A model generated the notes under the pieces. It was not told the origin of the DNA, ran no database searches, and saw nothing but the letters and a program-made list of their open reading frames with translations. Below, in pieces: positions 1-11,832 of a stretch of DNA of 64,000 nucleotides. The position numbers and the translations under genes are program-made. The stretch is from Trichinella spiralis (Eukaryota > Nematoda > Enoplea > Trichinellida > Trichinellidae): the NCBI GenBank assembly GCA_000181795.3, contig CM012955.1, positions 7,940,687 to 8,004,686 of the forward strand, read 5' to 3'. Every line of letters starts with the position of its first letter. The stretch's first letter is position 1.

Positions 1-863
1 TTATTTGCATTACGCCTAAATGTAAACCGGTTTTTAAAGTGTTTCTGTTTTGGCTGAACATAAATTCTAACCTATGCCACGTTACCATATGAACCTAAAA
101 AATGCATTTCTTCGATTCTACCAATAAAAGAGCGACTATTTGAAAATTCAAAAATGACCTTGAGATTTAAAATCGAGTCGAAATATAAACTGCTTGACAA
201 AAAACGCCATAACAAAACAAAATAGGCAAAACACACCTACGTATGTGTGAAAATGTTTATAAATCAGAAAACCAAGTAGCTGAAATGAAGCTAATTTTAA
301 GTGAGCAATTTTTAGGCAAAAGCTTGCTTACAGTCAATTGAACGTGCGTGTTAGCTAGTGCAAAGTCGATTCTCGAAAGAGCATTTTTTAATAATAGTTA
401 AACAGTGCGTTCAGGGTTTATTTAATGAAACTTAATTGTATGGAAATTTGGCGTTGATTAAATCACCTATCATCTTATGCTGAGAACTCTTCACAGAGAA
501 AATATATTGAGAAATTATGCTCAATATCGATTTTCAACTGCATTGTTAAGTGATTAAGACTTAAAAATGAAAAAACTGCCACTTACTGCTAAATGCGCCA
601 TCTTCTCATTGTTCATGTTCATGCTGTTTCCTTGTTGATCAAAAAATTATTTTTCAGAAATTATTCCGAAAAATAATAATGAATAAAAATCAAATCTAGT
701 GTTTGGATTCAATGTTTGTCTTCAGTCAATTTTCCAATCAAAACGCTGAGCTACCATCCACGGACGGCCTCAAACTGAAATGATTTCTATTATGTCAATA
801 AAGCAAACGACCTTGCATGCAAATTTTTCGCTGTTTTTCGCAACACAATTCTATAGTGTTTGA

Positions 864-1035
864 AATTTCGAAATTTTCGTGAAAAAGTTTTCACCAATTG
901 TGAAGGGAATTTACTTGAATTGATCAGGATGGATTCGATAACTGCTAAAAAAATTATCCGTACCTTTCCTTGTATTGTATTTCTTGAGATTTTCCAGAAA
1001 AAGTGAAATCAAATATATGGTTGTAATGTTTTTGA
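864..1035 (+). repeat. Diverged direct repeat, copy A
   Basis: This block lines up with 2153-2330. Both share the 14-mer AATTTCGAAATTTT, then AAAAGTTTTC, GGAAT, TTGAAT, GATTCGA, AACT and ATCCG in the same order and spacing. Similarity is about 65-70% by eye over roughly 130 bp. The family is not identified. Confidence 0.55.
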
Positions 1036-1650
1036 AAATAAATAGAGGAAAAGATCTATGTTCGATAAATATGGAAATTAAATCATTTCATTAATTTTTA
1101 CGATGAAGCTTTCTATGTTTTTAGTCGAAAAGAGTCATTTATTTTGAAACAATTGTTCTTGTTGTTCATTTACGCTCTGCGGCATCTTTGCCTATTGCTG
1201 CAATATTCTGACTGATTTCGTTTCTGCGGTAAAGAGTATTCAAAGTGTTTCGATTGGAATGACATTATCATGCAATATGACGATCTTTCTGTTCTGTAGA
1301 TGTCAGATTGACAAACTTGAAATTTTGTCAAATTTCTCAAAAAATCATCAATTGCGACTAATGGAAAATTTACATACCACTAATTAGCATAACACTGTTT
1401 GTACTTATGAATAAAGCATTTTGTAATTCGTCTCGCATTTTGGCGATCATGGAATTAGTTCTACTGAGCTAACACGCGGGTACCTCTAAAGATTCGAATA
1501 AATATCAAGCATTAGTCGATTAATTTGTAATGAATAGTGAATTTATTTAATGGCGTTGCATTTATTATCAATCTTGACCTTCGCCTACTGCACTGAAGGC
1601 CAATTGTGCAGAGCGGCATACCATCAGTGTTACTTAGCGAAGTTGAAGTG

Positions 1651-1770
1651 AAACAGTCACACATTTGGTATCAATGAAAAGCCAAATGAATAATAAAGAT
1701 TACAGATAGTGGAGATTGCATTCCATGAAATGTTTGCTTTTTAACAAAGCAGACTTACAGTAAATACTTT
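1651..1770 (+). repeat. Dispersed repeat, left copy
   Basis: This stretch resembles 59770-59880 at the other end of the window. The shared core TATCAATGAAAAGC (1669-1682 and 59787-59800) is flanked by AGTCACA, TTTG, AAT.AATAA and TTGCTTTTTAA in the same order. The family is unknown. Confidence 0.5.
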
Positions 1771-2152
1771 TTGATTTGCAGGTATTAATGAATGACAGGT
1801 AAGGTGTAATGCATATGTAACAGAAAGCAATTGGAAACTTTACCTGAACTGACTGTCATCAAAAGGTGAATTAGTAGAAATTTAATACATTCGACGTCAA
1901 AAATGTTTTATTCCCAATAATTTGCAGTCTCCGGTTCCATTGTAAGAGTGTTAAAGATGGCCGACTTTTCCATGTTCTAAGATTGGCAATACACCAACTT
2001 TAAAAGCCATTTATTCCACAACCACTTGGCAGTTTTCTACGAAACTCTCCGTAACACCATCTTTTATCATTGGTAATGACCACCTTTGAAAAAAAGAAGA
2101 AATTTCCATAAAAAGTTTTTCTTTAAACAGCCCAGTCTATTATAGTCCACGG

Positions 2153-2330
2153 AATTTCGAAATTTTTGGAAAAAAAGTTTTCTTCCAAAAATGCTGGGAA
2201 TCCATTTGAATAGATGAAAAAAGATTCGAGAACTACTACAAACCTATCCGCACTGTTTTTAATTGCATATTTCTGGAGATGCTAAGAATTACTTTCCATT
2301 TAGTCATGTATATCTGGATGTGATTGATAT
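2153..2330 (+). repeat. Diverged direct repeat, copy B
   Basis: Second copy of the block at 864-1035, about 1.29 kb downstream and in the same orientation. It opens with the same AATTTCGAAATTTT word. No transposase or terminal inverted repeat is visible. It may be an old non-autonomous element or a tandem duplication. Confidence 0.55.
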
Positions 2331-2827
2331 GTGAAGTACAGTGGAAACCGAAACGCTTATGTAATATTGGAGATTTTGTGGAATGAAAATATTTTTTCAT
2401 ATAAATGAATAATGGTGCAAACGCGATGATTAAATTCTAGTGATCAAAAGAAGAACTGTTCAAATAACATATCTGAAATTACTGATGCCAGTAATTTTCA
2501 TTTAATTTTTATATATTTTCTTATGTTTTTAGGGTTTAGTTTCCGCACAGTCTTCGTTCATAAGTTATGAATCATAACCAAATGATGATATTTTCATAAC
2601 TATTCCCAATTATTTTATTAATTCTTAACTTGAATAATTCATTGTGTTTCTGAATACGAATAATGATGAGCTGAAATGTTTCAAAATGTGAAAAATGTTC
2701 AACAGATAAAATTTCAATATCTGTACTTTTTTATTTACTAAATGGAAGCTGTGTTCTTTATTTCACATGCATTTTACTTGTAATTGACACATCTAATATG
2801 GTAGTAGGAATGCAATAATTTTCACAG

Positions 2828-2919
2828 CGGATGGGTATGACGATTTTAATGAGCACTGGTGGAAAATCTATCCAGCCAATGCCATGCCTGAAAAACAACT
2901 GCAGCTGTTAAGAGGCTAA
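2828..2919 (+). CDS. Possible terminal exon, unknown protein (weak)
   Basis: After an acceptor (TTTCACAG, ending 2827) one frame stays open for 30 codons to TAA at 2917-2919. Base composition is richer in G+C than the surroundings. The predicted end contains DGYDDFNEHWWKIYP and LQLLRG, which I do not recognise. I found no convincing upstream exon in 1-2827 and no plus-strand AATAAA just downstream. The patch may also lie inside the 3' untranslated region of the FCHO gene on the other strand. It could be a real last exon of a gene starting before the window, or chance. Confidence 0.22.
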
Positions 2920-3060
2920 AACGTATAATGATAAATCATGTAAGTAAATCAGTGATGCGTAAATATTTTGTGCATCAATTTTATGAAGCAACGGAATTTG
3001 GCATTGCAAACCAAAGATAAACATAAGTGAAAAGATAGTAAAACAATAACATATTTTCAA

Positions 3061-6000
3061 CTACTGAATGTTGGGTTCACAAATGTACTTTCCAGATATG
3101 AGGCGTTTACGTAATAATGAAATTTCATAGCTGCAATTTTGAAGCTGCACATCTGCATTAGATATGCATGCACCATTCGACTGAAACTTAACTAACGTTG
3201 GAGCAGGTATACATCTACCTTGACCACTAGCTATTGTAGCTTCCAAAGTTCCAGATCTTTTGTCCCACCGTTTCAGTTCAGGCAGCTGAAACTGCAACTG
3301 GTTGGACTGCTGTAACCTGCAACAATCATCACTGCAGCGTTGACAATGTATAATATAGTAAAAAAATGCAAATAATGAACAAGTAAACTAACACTACGAT
3401 CCAAAATACGCATAGAAAAAATGTTCAATGTTGAAAAAATTAAAAAATATTCCACATTTCATTTTTAACTGAATTTGCCGATTCTATCTGTAAAATCTGT
3501 AAGTTCAGTTTAAAATTCTATTGCAAAGCATAATTTATAAGTTTTACATACCATGATGCACCCGAAGGCAATTTTACATTGTTCGCTGTATCACCAACGT
3601 CGGTGTTGAATGTTACATTAATCAGCGGTGCATAAAATGGACAATTTTCATTGTAACCGTATTCTATACTCAGTTCTGTCTTATCTTCTGCAACAATCCA
3701 ACGACTGGAAACCAACAATGGCGCTGAGCTTGATTCGAAGCCAGAAATGCTAGCTGATGATGAAATTTGAACTTCATAACGAAGTGTTTCAACATTGTAA
3801 TATGGAGAATGAGGTGAACGCTGCTGTTGTTGTAGCAGATATGACAACAATACCGGCATGTAGAATTCATAACGGTGACATTGTGCCTCCTCTGACATTA
3901 ATCTAAATAAATTACATAAAAAATCTTTTAACAGATTTTATTCCATGCAATATCATCTATAATTTTTCATTGAAATCTTCAAAAAAAGGAATTTCATGAT
4001 CAGTATTATTCCTTAACTATTACAAAACTGCTCATCACTTCTATTCTCGTTTAATTCTATTCATCTTTAGCTTTGTGCTTGAAATTTTTTTCGTTTTAAG
4101 CAATTTCTGTATACTGTTCAACCGTTATACAAAACTCTTATTCTGATCTTTTTGCTCAATCATAAAGCATCATACCTGTGTAGCAATGACTGATTGTAAA
4201 CAACCGAGTGCATTTTTTCAACATTCTTCATCTGAAATATCAACGGATATTTTGTAGGGTCTTTGTTCAGAAGAGCCAAACAACCAGCCGGAAACGATAC
4301 AGTCAAAGAACCAAATACTTTTACAATGCATCTAAAGCATACAGGCACTTTATTAATTAAAAACTGTAAACGTATTATATTATATTGTATTGTATTGTAT
4401 TGTATTATATATTTGCATTGTCACTTAATAAGACGTTTTAATGAGTTATTAATCAACATGCTCAGTGCTTCAATATTCATTACAAACTGCTTGACTGAAT
4501 TCCATTTCTTCAAAAACCAGCCTCAAAAGTCTGCTTAGCAAAACAGTCTAAATTTTAATCTGTACATTTACCTGTCGTTCGCAATAATTTTGTTGTCATA
4601 GGCATGTTAACAAAATAAACTTATAAACAAATAAATAAAGAGCTTGCAAACACAACGTAATACTATTACTCATTGTTTGCTTTAAACAATGCATGGATAG
4701 TTTCAATGATTGCCATTGCTAATGGAATTGTTCCAGAAAGGGAGGAAAGTGTCAAATCAGACTGAACCGTACTAATTTCGGTGCGGTCACTGGCGTCATT
4801 TGCTGAGGCAGGTATGTTTTCAGGTGTTGCGACGGAAACTGCATTATTTTTATAAACTTTTACAACATTCTGTATTAAAAGATATAAGCTACATTAGAAG
4901 CACCGTCAAAAACAAAAACATATAACAACAACAACTTTCAGTGTAGGTTGCTGAAGAGCAATCATGTGAGTTGGAGTCGTGCTACGCGGACGAAGACGAT
5001 ACTCTGATCCTAAAGAAATTCGACATAAAAACAACAGCACACTTTTCATTAATTTAGAATTAATAAAAAATCAAAATCACTACACACCAGCAAATGCTAA
5101 ATTGTTCCATTTATCATCACCAGTCTTAGCTGCCCTCAATACTTTCACACCTTTTGACTTATTTGTGCTGTCATTAAACATATTGAATTCCATATCATGC
5201 ACGCTAGCAACATTTCCCGTTTGTTTAACAGAACTCTGAATCAAAAGCAGAATTTGCATTAAATAAACAAATTAATTAATTAAATAAACTTACCGCAGAT
5301 GTCCCAGTCATCAAACCAACCGCTTCTCTAAGTTCATCCACTGAAGCGCTTGCCATCAGCCTATCGCCTTTTGCTGGCTTTATTTCTACTGTTATTTTTC
5401 TTGGAAACGTATCCGTGCCCCCTGCAAACAAACAGTGCGCATCAAACATAATAAAATACACCTGCTAATGCTGTATTGCTTCTTTCGCACTGCAGAGACT
5501 AAATGCTTATACAGCAAAACATACAACATCAGGGTTACAAAATTACACTGCACTGAATAATGTAAATAAGATGAAAAAATTACCACTGTCAGTGTCAGAT
5601 GACGAATCCATAAAAGAACTATGCTGCAGTGCAGCAGGGTTATCAATTTCAACATCAGGTTGAAAATCCATATTTACTTTCTGAAAAACATAAGAAATTT
5701 AAAAGATGAATATTATAAATAAAAAAAAAATACTGATCAAACTTACTTCTTCCATTTTGGTATCGGAAAAATTACTCGATTCAACGGACTTCTTTTTTTC
5801 TCTCGATTTTTTCTTCAGAAATGCTGAAAAAGAAAAATACGTCCGTATTTCATTTCTCATTATTTTTATTTCATTCCAACGTGTAATTTAATTTTAAAAA
5901 ATTGTTATGAAATACTAAAAAACAAATACAAAATATACCCATAGAAAGTGTTCGTTTCGGTTGTGTTTCTAAGTCAGCAGATTCCAATGAAGTATCACCA

Positions 6001-9000
6001 GTTTTAACACTCGACGTTGTATTAAACAGGCCATGAAATAGAGGATTGATTTGTGATGGGCTCGTTTCCGTTTCTATAACAGCATACAACAATGAACCAT
6101 TATAATAAATGTATTTAACTGAAAAAAACACCTTTTTTGTCAGATGCTGACATTTTTGATGGGAGAGAAACATTGTCAAATGTTCGACTTGAAGGCACTC
6201 CTATGTTTTTCGTACCAGACCGGCGACCAGGCAACCACATTGTTAGCTTCGGTTTCAACTGAGATGTAGTCAATGAACCAGCTGCAGCAACTAGTCATAT
6301 TCATATCATGATAAAAATAAAAAAAACATTTTCAAATGAGCATCAAAACGTAATATAAATTTCCTTGAGTTTTATCATATTTTATGGTCATTTCGCAAAT
6401 TTGATTAAGTGAACAAAATACCAGTGGAAGGTAAAGGCGAAGAATTTGTCGAAGAAGATGAAGAAGTACCGCTACCCCGATCTCGATAACCCGCTGGAAT
6501 GAAGAGATCTGCCAGCCGGCGTGTAGAACTTTGCGAGGGACTGCGATCACTTTTGGCCACATTCGTATTTCCTGCTTGTAACACATCACTGCATTCAGAT
6601 GAAGCTGTTTCTTGAGCAGATTTAGAAGAGATCGTGAGCAAATCAGTACTCCGTAGTTCTTTAAATTCCATCGGCTCTGAAAATTAAAAATGAACCAACG
6701 TTTTACGACGAACCAAATCATCGAAAGCATTCCGCCGCTTACCTGGACGATCTGTCCCGGTTGCTTTCAGTTTTACAATTTCCGTCAAAATAGCACTGAC
6801 GTCCAAATTGAACATTTCACTGCTAAACTCTTCAGTAATCTAAACTTATCTAATTCATCACACATCAGAAATTTAAACCCCTTTATCCACAAACCAGGCT
6901 AAACAATCCCAAATCCCCTCAAAAACACAAATATATAATGTTATTCAAATATAACGTGTAAAAAATAAAAAACCGATAATGTGAGATAGAACAATAGCCA
7001 CTATTTCAAGTTACAGCTTGAAGTTCAAGCATGCATGAATTAACTATAATAAAATGACAATGCCGCCATTTTTTCTCAAATTGCAAAAGATGTCCCTAAA
7101 ACTCGCCACTGATTTTCCGTTACAGAACATTACATTTTTCAAAATATTCATCATCTACATTACAAATATTGCTTATTATGCAAGCATTATTAAATAAATG
7201 CAATACAATATAAGCAACTTACATTTTTTTTAAATACAGAATGCTACGAATACACTTCATTCATCAAAACTGCTTGAAACAAATAAATATATTACATTTA
7301 TACGCAAATCGATACAACGTCACAAACCCAACTTAGCATCTAATTATACTGCTATTTACAAAAAGTTATCTACTTCAAAAACCTTTCTATCGCAAAAAAG
7401 CACATATGCATTCCGAGTAACTGCAATTTTTGATGTATTTTAATCATTAGTTTAAACAACAAATAAATAAATAATATCAATTTCTAAGACTTAACAATCT
7501 GAACTGAACAGTCTTATTTCACCAAATATAGAAATTGTTGAATCTTAAAAATTATAGAATGCATTGGAAAAGAATTCCTTAAACCCTTGCAAAAATCACT
7601 GAAACTTACTTTTGTCAAAGATTGATAATAGTTGGCCAGTGCTGTCGAGTAGAGCACAATAAACTGCTTCATTTGATTCAAATGGTCTACTTGAATTGTT
7701 TGAAAATTCTAAATTGACACTCCAGTTTTTGTTTCTTCCATCAAACATTAAATTTTCAATACAAACAAGAATGAAGAATATTATACCTTAGCTGCCATAG
7801 TCATGCGATTTTCAAAATCAACTCGAACATTTTCATATTTCTCAACGTACTGCTTGTATTCACCTCCTCAAAGCAATCAAGAAAACGATAAGAAGCAAAA
7901 AAAATTAAATTTAAAAATTAAATTGCTTACTAGCTTTCTTCATACGCGATTCACATTTGTTTATATCTTTGTTCGATGCACTTTCCCGTTTCAGTCGTTC
8001 CAGCTCTTCGCAGCGTACATAATACGTTTCCTTAGCTTTTTGCAAGCACGTTGTAGTCGTCTGGATCAAATTCATCGCTTCAAAAGTTTTCGCTTCCCGC
8101 TCCTTCACCTGAAACATTAACAAAGCGAAATGTCAATTCAACATTTCATTTTTCAACACATTATTTATTATACAAACTATTTATTTATTTATTTATTTAT
8201 CAATTTCGTTTCTTCACTATACCGATTTGTGTAATTTCAACTGCTCATCTCCGAACTTTTGAACATCACGCAAAAGTTCTCCAAATTTCGAAGCCAAACC
8301 CTGCTGCAGTTCAGTCATTCTGCGTACATACAGTTTAATCGTATGCCAAACAGACGCAAACGCTCTGAAAATCAACCAAAAAATTACTTCAAATTCTGAT
8401 AATGCAGTTCAAATTTGCTGTAAAAATTAACCAATCGAATTGCATACATAATAAAAAAAACTGCGGCAAAATTTGAGAGAAAAAAACAAACAAACATCTT
8501 CGATACTTTTAACAAATAGTTTCTGATTTTATTTGTATTATAAAAGCAAACTATGCAAAACAGATTAATGCCTCATTTTCACATCACTATTCAAAATTTG
8601 TTCTCACGTCTACCAACAATTCACTAAACTCGATATTTTTCATGCATATTTATTTCTTATTAATTGTCCAACTGATAAATATTTATTTTGCCTTTCTTTC
8701 GTTCATTCACAGCATGCTTCAATTTTATCCAATTTTACAAAATCAAATAGCACGTCAAGTTCTAATAAAGCATCTACAGTAAAGAATGATAAAAGTTTCA
8801 AAGATTCACGTTGAAAATGAAATAAATCTAATCAACAATTTAATATATGCGTCCTTTCCAAGAGTGAGATTGTGCATTTATTTGGAAACCTATGCATTTT
8901 ATTTTTTCTGCTTATTAAACGCAATTTTTTCAAAAGCGCCTTTCCATACCCATATATGATAAAAAAGCACACAGTCATCAGTCCGACAACTGAATTGCAT

Positions 9001-10299
9001 CAATCATCATTTGCCCCTTCATGAGCACTTCATCTCTAATTCCGCGTTGTTGTAATTGTTATAAATTTGAAAAACAACTGTTTACACATTAAAAAATGCG
9101 TAAATTAAAACTACATTATCATGTATCAAAAATCACAGCACATTTTGCAATATTAATTTCATCCATCTTACATTTCTTCAAACAAATATACTCTTAATAA
9201 GCTCATAAACGTTAAATATCATGCAACTTTGCAATTAACTTCATATGCCATAATTAGGGAAAAGTGACAAAAAATTCGTTCAAAATCAGAACTGTACCAG
9301 TAAAAATATACAAATACACCTTAAAGTTCTTATCAAAAATCACTTTAACGCAGCAGCGTCGGTCATTAGTTGATAAGTTTTGAATAATAAAAACTTTCAA
9401 ACAAAAAAGAATCCCACAAATCAATAAGCAAAACCCAAACTACCACGCTGCTCAAAAGTCAAGAACTAAACACATAAGTGATTCTAGCTAAAAAACACAA
9501 CAGTTACAAACAAATTACTTATATGACTGATGAAAAATATCGTAAGATGAATATATTAACAGATCTAGTAAAATGGGCAATTGTCTGTCCACCAACAATT
9601 TTAATGCATTTCTGAATTTAACATAAAAAATTCTCTGAATCTCTAAGAATTCTTTGTTCACTTAAACTGGTAAAATATACATAAAAGTGAACTATTTGCA
9701 ATCATGAAAATGAGATAACTTTGACTATTTTAGTTATTTATAACACATAACAACTATCAACCAATATTCTCCAGTTTCAGCTGCTCACTGTGTATCACAA
9801 TGAAATTAAATACAAATTTAAATTTTTCTGATAAAGAATATCATTCTACTTTTTCAAGTTTACAAAGTAAAAATATAAAAACTTAAAATTAGGTTCTCTT
9901 CTTAATATAACGTACATAAAATGACTGGTATTATCATTTCAAGCAACTAATAGAGAAAACAAAACGCAGTGAACTAAAATATAATGATGCAGGATATTAC
10001 GCGAAAAATATCCAAAAAGTCGGTCAAGTAATAAACGGTTAACACACAAACTCACGTATCAGAATCGTAGTTTGCAATCTGCTTCACACTTTTCAAAACT
10101 CTTTTTTGATGTTCATCTTCAGCATTTGCTCGCTCTTTAATCATATCTGTTAATTCTTTCACTGCCACATGATTAGATTTTATTATGTGAAACAAAACGG
10201 CAAAGCCATTGTGTTTTTCGCCCTTAAATTGTTCATAATAAAAAAAGATATAATAAACAATAACAAATTATTTACCCAAAAATGGTCACAGAATTCCAT
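3061..10299 (-). CDS. FCHO: FCHO/muniscin endocytic adaptor (F-BAR + mu-homology domain)
   Basis: Homologue of FCHO1/FCHO2 (C. elegans fcho-1), a cytosolic protein that bends plasma membrane and starts clathrin-coated pits with AP2. Nineteen exons join in frame to 937 aa: 10276-10299, 10056-10222, 8223-8364, 7931-8108, 7787-7863, 7610-7708, 6743-6839, 6422-6676, 6132-6290, 5939-6073, 5747-5823, 5584-5680, 5294-5421, 5088-5235, 4936-5003, 4670-4869, 4176-4331, 3552-3902, 3061-3316. Residues about 1-255 form the F-BAR domain; the start MEFCDHFW-GEKHNGF matches the family's N-terminus. Residues about 260-660 are a Ser-rich linker with an NPLF motif and a block (VEIKPAKGDRLMASASVDEL) like the FCHO AP2-activator segment. 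The mu-homology domain begins about 665 (IPLAMAIIETIHALFKANNE) and runs to the stop. Human FCHO proteins are about 810-890 aa, so length is ordinary. The donor after 4936 (GTTGTT) is weak but is needed for phase. I am sure of the family; a few splice edges are inferred. Confidence 0.93.
4374..4411. repeat. ATTGT pentanucleotide repeat (FCHO intron)
   Basis: Four to five tandem TATTG units with degenerate TATTA edges, inside the FCHO intron between 4332 and 4669. Confidence 0.7.
8180..8201. repeat. TTTA tetranucleotide repeat (FCHO intron)
   Basis: About five TTTA units in the short FCHO intron between 8109 and 7931/8222-side exons, next to the exon ending at 8223. Confidence 0.7.
8365..10055 (-). 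other. Large FCHO intron 2
   Basis: A 1.7 kb intron between exon 2 (phase 2) and exon 3. The flanking exon phases and the protein alignment are continuous, so no coding exon is missing. The sequence is AT-rich and I see nothing else in it. Confidence 0.8.
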
Positions 10300-10994
10300 T
10301 TCTTTAAATTATAAAAAGGCCTTCTTCAACTCACAACTGCTGTGACACGACAAAAAATTTTTACCCCCTATGCAATACAAAATACAGTAGTTAATGAAAA
10401 TCAAGTTTTTGTTGTCATAACTTTTTCTTCACGCAAACCTGCTTTTAAACATTAATCTTGCCTGTAAATAAACTAAACTTGAAACTTTACGTTATTATTG
10501 CAATAGATAAACTTCATCTTTATCTTCAATTATTATTACAGTGCTAAATGCACAAGTAACATATGTTAAACATTAAATTTTAACAAAATCACAGGTACTT
10601 CAGTCTTTTATCAACTATTTATTTATGAATTATAAAAGAATTAAAAACAAAACGACAAACTTGTAAGCTATAACAGTAGATGTACTTCAATTAACTTTTT
10701 TAAAATGATTATTCGTTCCTAACAAATAAATTTGTTCACATTAATGAATACGCATTTAAATATCGATTGATATGATTTGTTGATGTAATCCGCTGCTTCA
10801 ATATATAATCGTAATTTTCATCTCTGGAAACTGGCGGCCTATTTTATTACAATGCTTAACTGCATCTTGCAACTTGCAATGCATTGCATGACAAACAGCT
10901 TAAAAACAGAATTTGATTTTGCAAGCAACAATGCTAATCAACGACAACTTATTATCTACAACTGTATTTAAACAAAAAAGCAACACAACTTCGT
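10300..10994. other. AK6-FCHO intergenic region
   Basis: Holds the AK6 3' flank and the sequence upstream of FCHO. A minus-strand AATAAA at 10848-10843 is the best AK6 poly(A) signal, about 150 bp after the stop. The FCHO start codon at 10299 follows an AT-rich stretch ending in an AG one base before the A of the ATG. No other gene is seen. Confidence 0.5.
10843..10848 (-). terminator. Putative AK6 poly(A) signal AATAAA
   Basis: First minus-strand AATAAA downstream of the AK6 stop codon at 10995. Position fits a short 3' untranslated region. It is inferred from motif and distance only. Confidence 0.45.
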
Positions 10995-11534
10995 TCATGA
11001 TGATGCTGCAGCAAAACGGGCTTTCAAATCCTCTATCAGTGAAATTATTTTGCCAACGTTTCTATCAATATCCTCAGGATAATTATTCAACAAACGCAAA
11101 ACCACAGTTCTATCGTCAAAACCTTGATCCACTTCATCATCAATTGCCCTGAATATTTCACATTCCATGTTACTTCTGATCTTCTGTTCGCTGTACTGCC
11201 GAGCGAGCAGACGGTCGTACAACAGTTCCGTATCTGTATGCAAAATTACCACGGCATCAATAGTACCACTTGTAAACATATCACACCCATGGTATTCAAT
11301 TACATTCCCCCCGCGTAAAACTTGGGGCTTAATGTGCTCCAGTAATCGAGATTCGTCCAACACATCACATGAATACGTTGAATCGTAGTCCAATGTGAAC
11401 CCATGCTTTATAGCGATTTCACTCAGCTGCATCAGTGCCATACCACAACGCTTGGCAACTTCCGATATTATTGTGGTCTTACCAGTCGCCGGCGTTCCAA
11501 CAACCATAACATTTGGCAGCTTTCTTTCAAGCAT
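10995..11534 (-). CDS. AK6: Adenylate kinase isoenzyme 6 (Fap7/hCINAP family)
   Basis: A single-exon 179 aa protein. The family is a small nuclear NMP kinase/ATPase that transfers phosphate between ATP and AMP/dAMP and helps mature the small ribosomal subunit with Rps14. The P-loop GTPATGKTT is at residues 13-21. The conserved YHGCD block (81-85) and a region like the family's C-terminal NMP/lid part (DTELLYDRL, CEIF) follow. Length matches human AK6 (172 aa). I chose the ATG at 11534 because MLERKLPN aligns with the family N-terminus and an AG acceptor sits 8 bases before it (11544-11543). The frame stays open to an ATG at 11558, which would add 8 residues. Residue 80 is Glu where the family usually has the Asp of the DxH Walker-B-like motif. 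RTRAF lies 299 bp upstream on the same strand, so co-transcription is plausible. Confidence 0.95.
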   Translation of the reverse strand: MLERKLPNVMVVGTPATGKTTIISEVAKRCGMALMQLSEIAIKHGFTLDYDSTYSCDVLDESRLLEHIKPQVLRGGNVIEYHGCDMFTSGTIDAVVILHTDTELLYDRLLARQYSEQKIRSNMECEIFRAIDDEVDQGFDDRTVVLRLLNNYPEDIDRNVGKIISLIEDLKARFAAASS

Positions 11535-11665
11535 AAAATCAGCTACAATTTTTATCAAAATTTACCACAAACAACCAACTGCTAAAACAGGAATAAAAGA
11601 TTGCTCAATCAATGAATCAAATTCGGACAATTCCGATTAATGTAAAACAGCATAATTATTTTCAT

Positions 11666-11675
11666 TTTATTTATT
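11666..11675 (-). terminator. Putative RTRAF poly(A) signals
   Basis: Two overlapping minus-strand AATAAA motifs about 160 bp after the RTRAF stop and about 120 bp before the AK6 acceptor at 11544. This spacing is like that between nematode operon genes. Motif-based inference. Confidence 0.45.
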
Positions 11676-11832
11676 AAACCTAAAAAACCCAAATAAATTA
11701 ATAAAAGTACAAAGAATTCCATCATAAAAACCAGACAGCCTTCCACAGAATGCAGTTAATCATCATATCATCCATCATCCTCACTATGCTTACAGTCAAA
11801 CGCATTCCAATGATTATGCAAAAAAAGCCCAA

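Larger units (their letters stand above)
1..2827. other. Intergenic region with diverged repeats
   Basis: I see no convincing gene here. The stretch is AT-rich with stops in all frames. It carries two diverged copies of a direct repeat (about 860-1035 and 2150-2330) and one copy of a repeat that recurs near 59770. A minus-strand AATAAA (positions 2762-2757) may be the poly(A) signal of the FCHO gene that ends at 3061. Confidence 0.5.

Noticed and set aside
1125-1215. Open stretch after a TTTTTAG acceptor on the plus strand
   Set aside because: Two different frames are equally open and neither joins to another exon; typical chance in this composition.
1768-1800. Possible 17-nt microexon (TTTGCAG acceptor, CAG|GTAAGG donor)
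   Set aside because: Good signals, but the phase does not connect to the 2828 patch or to anything else.
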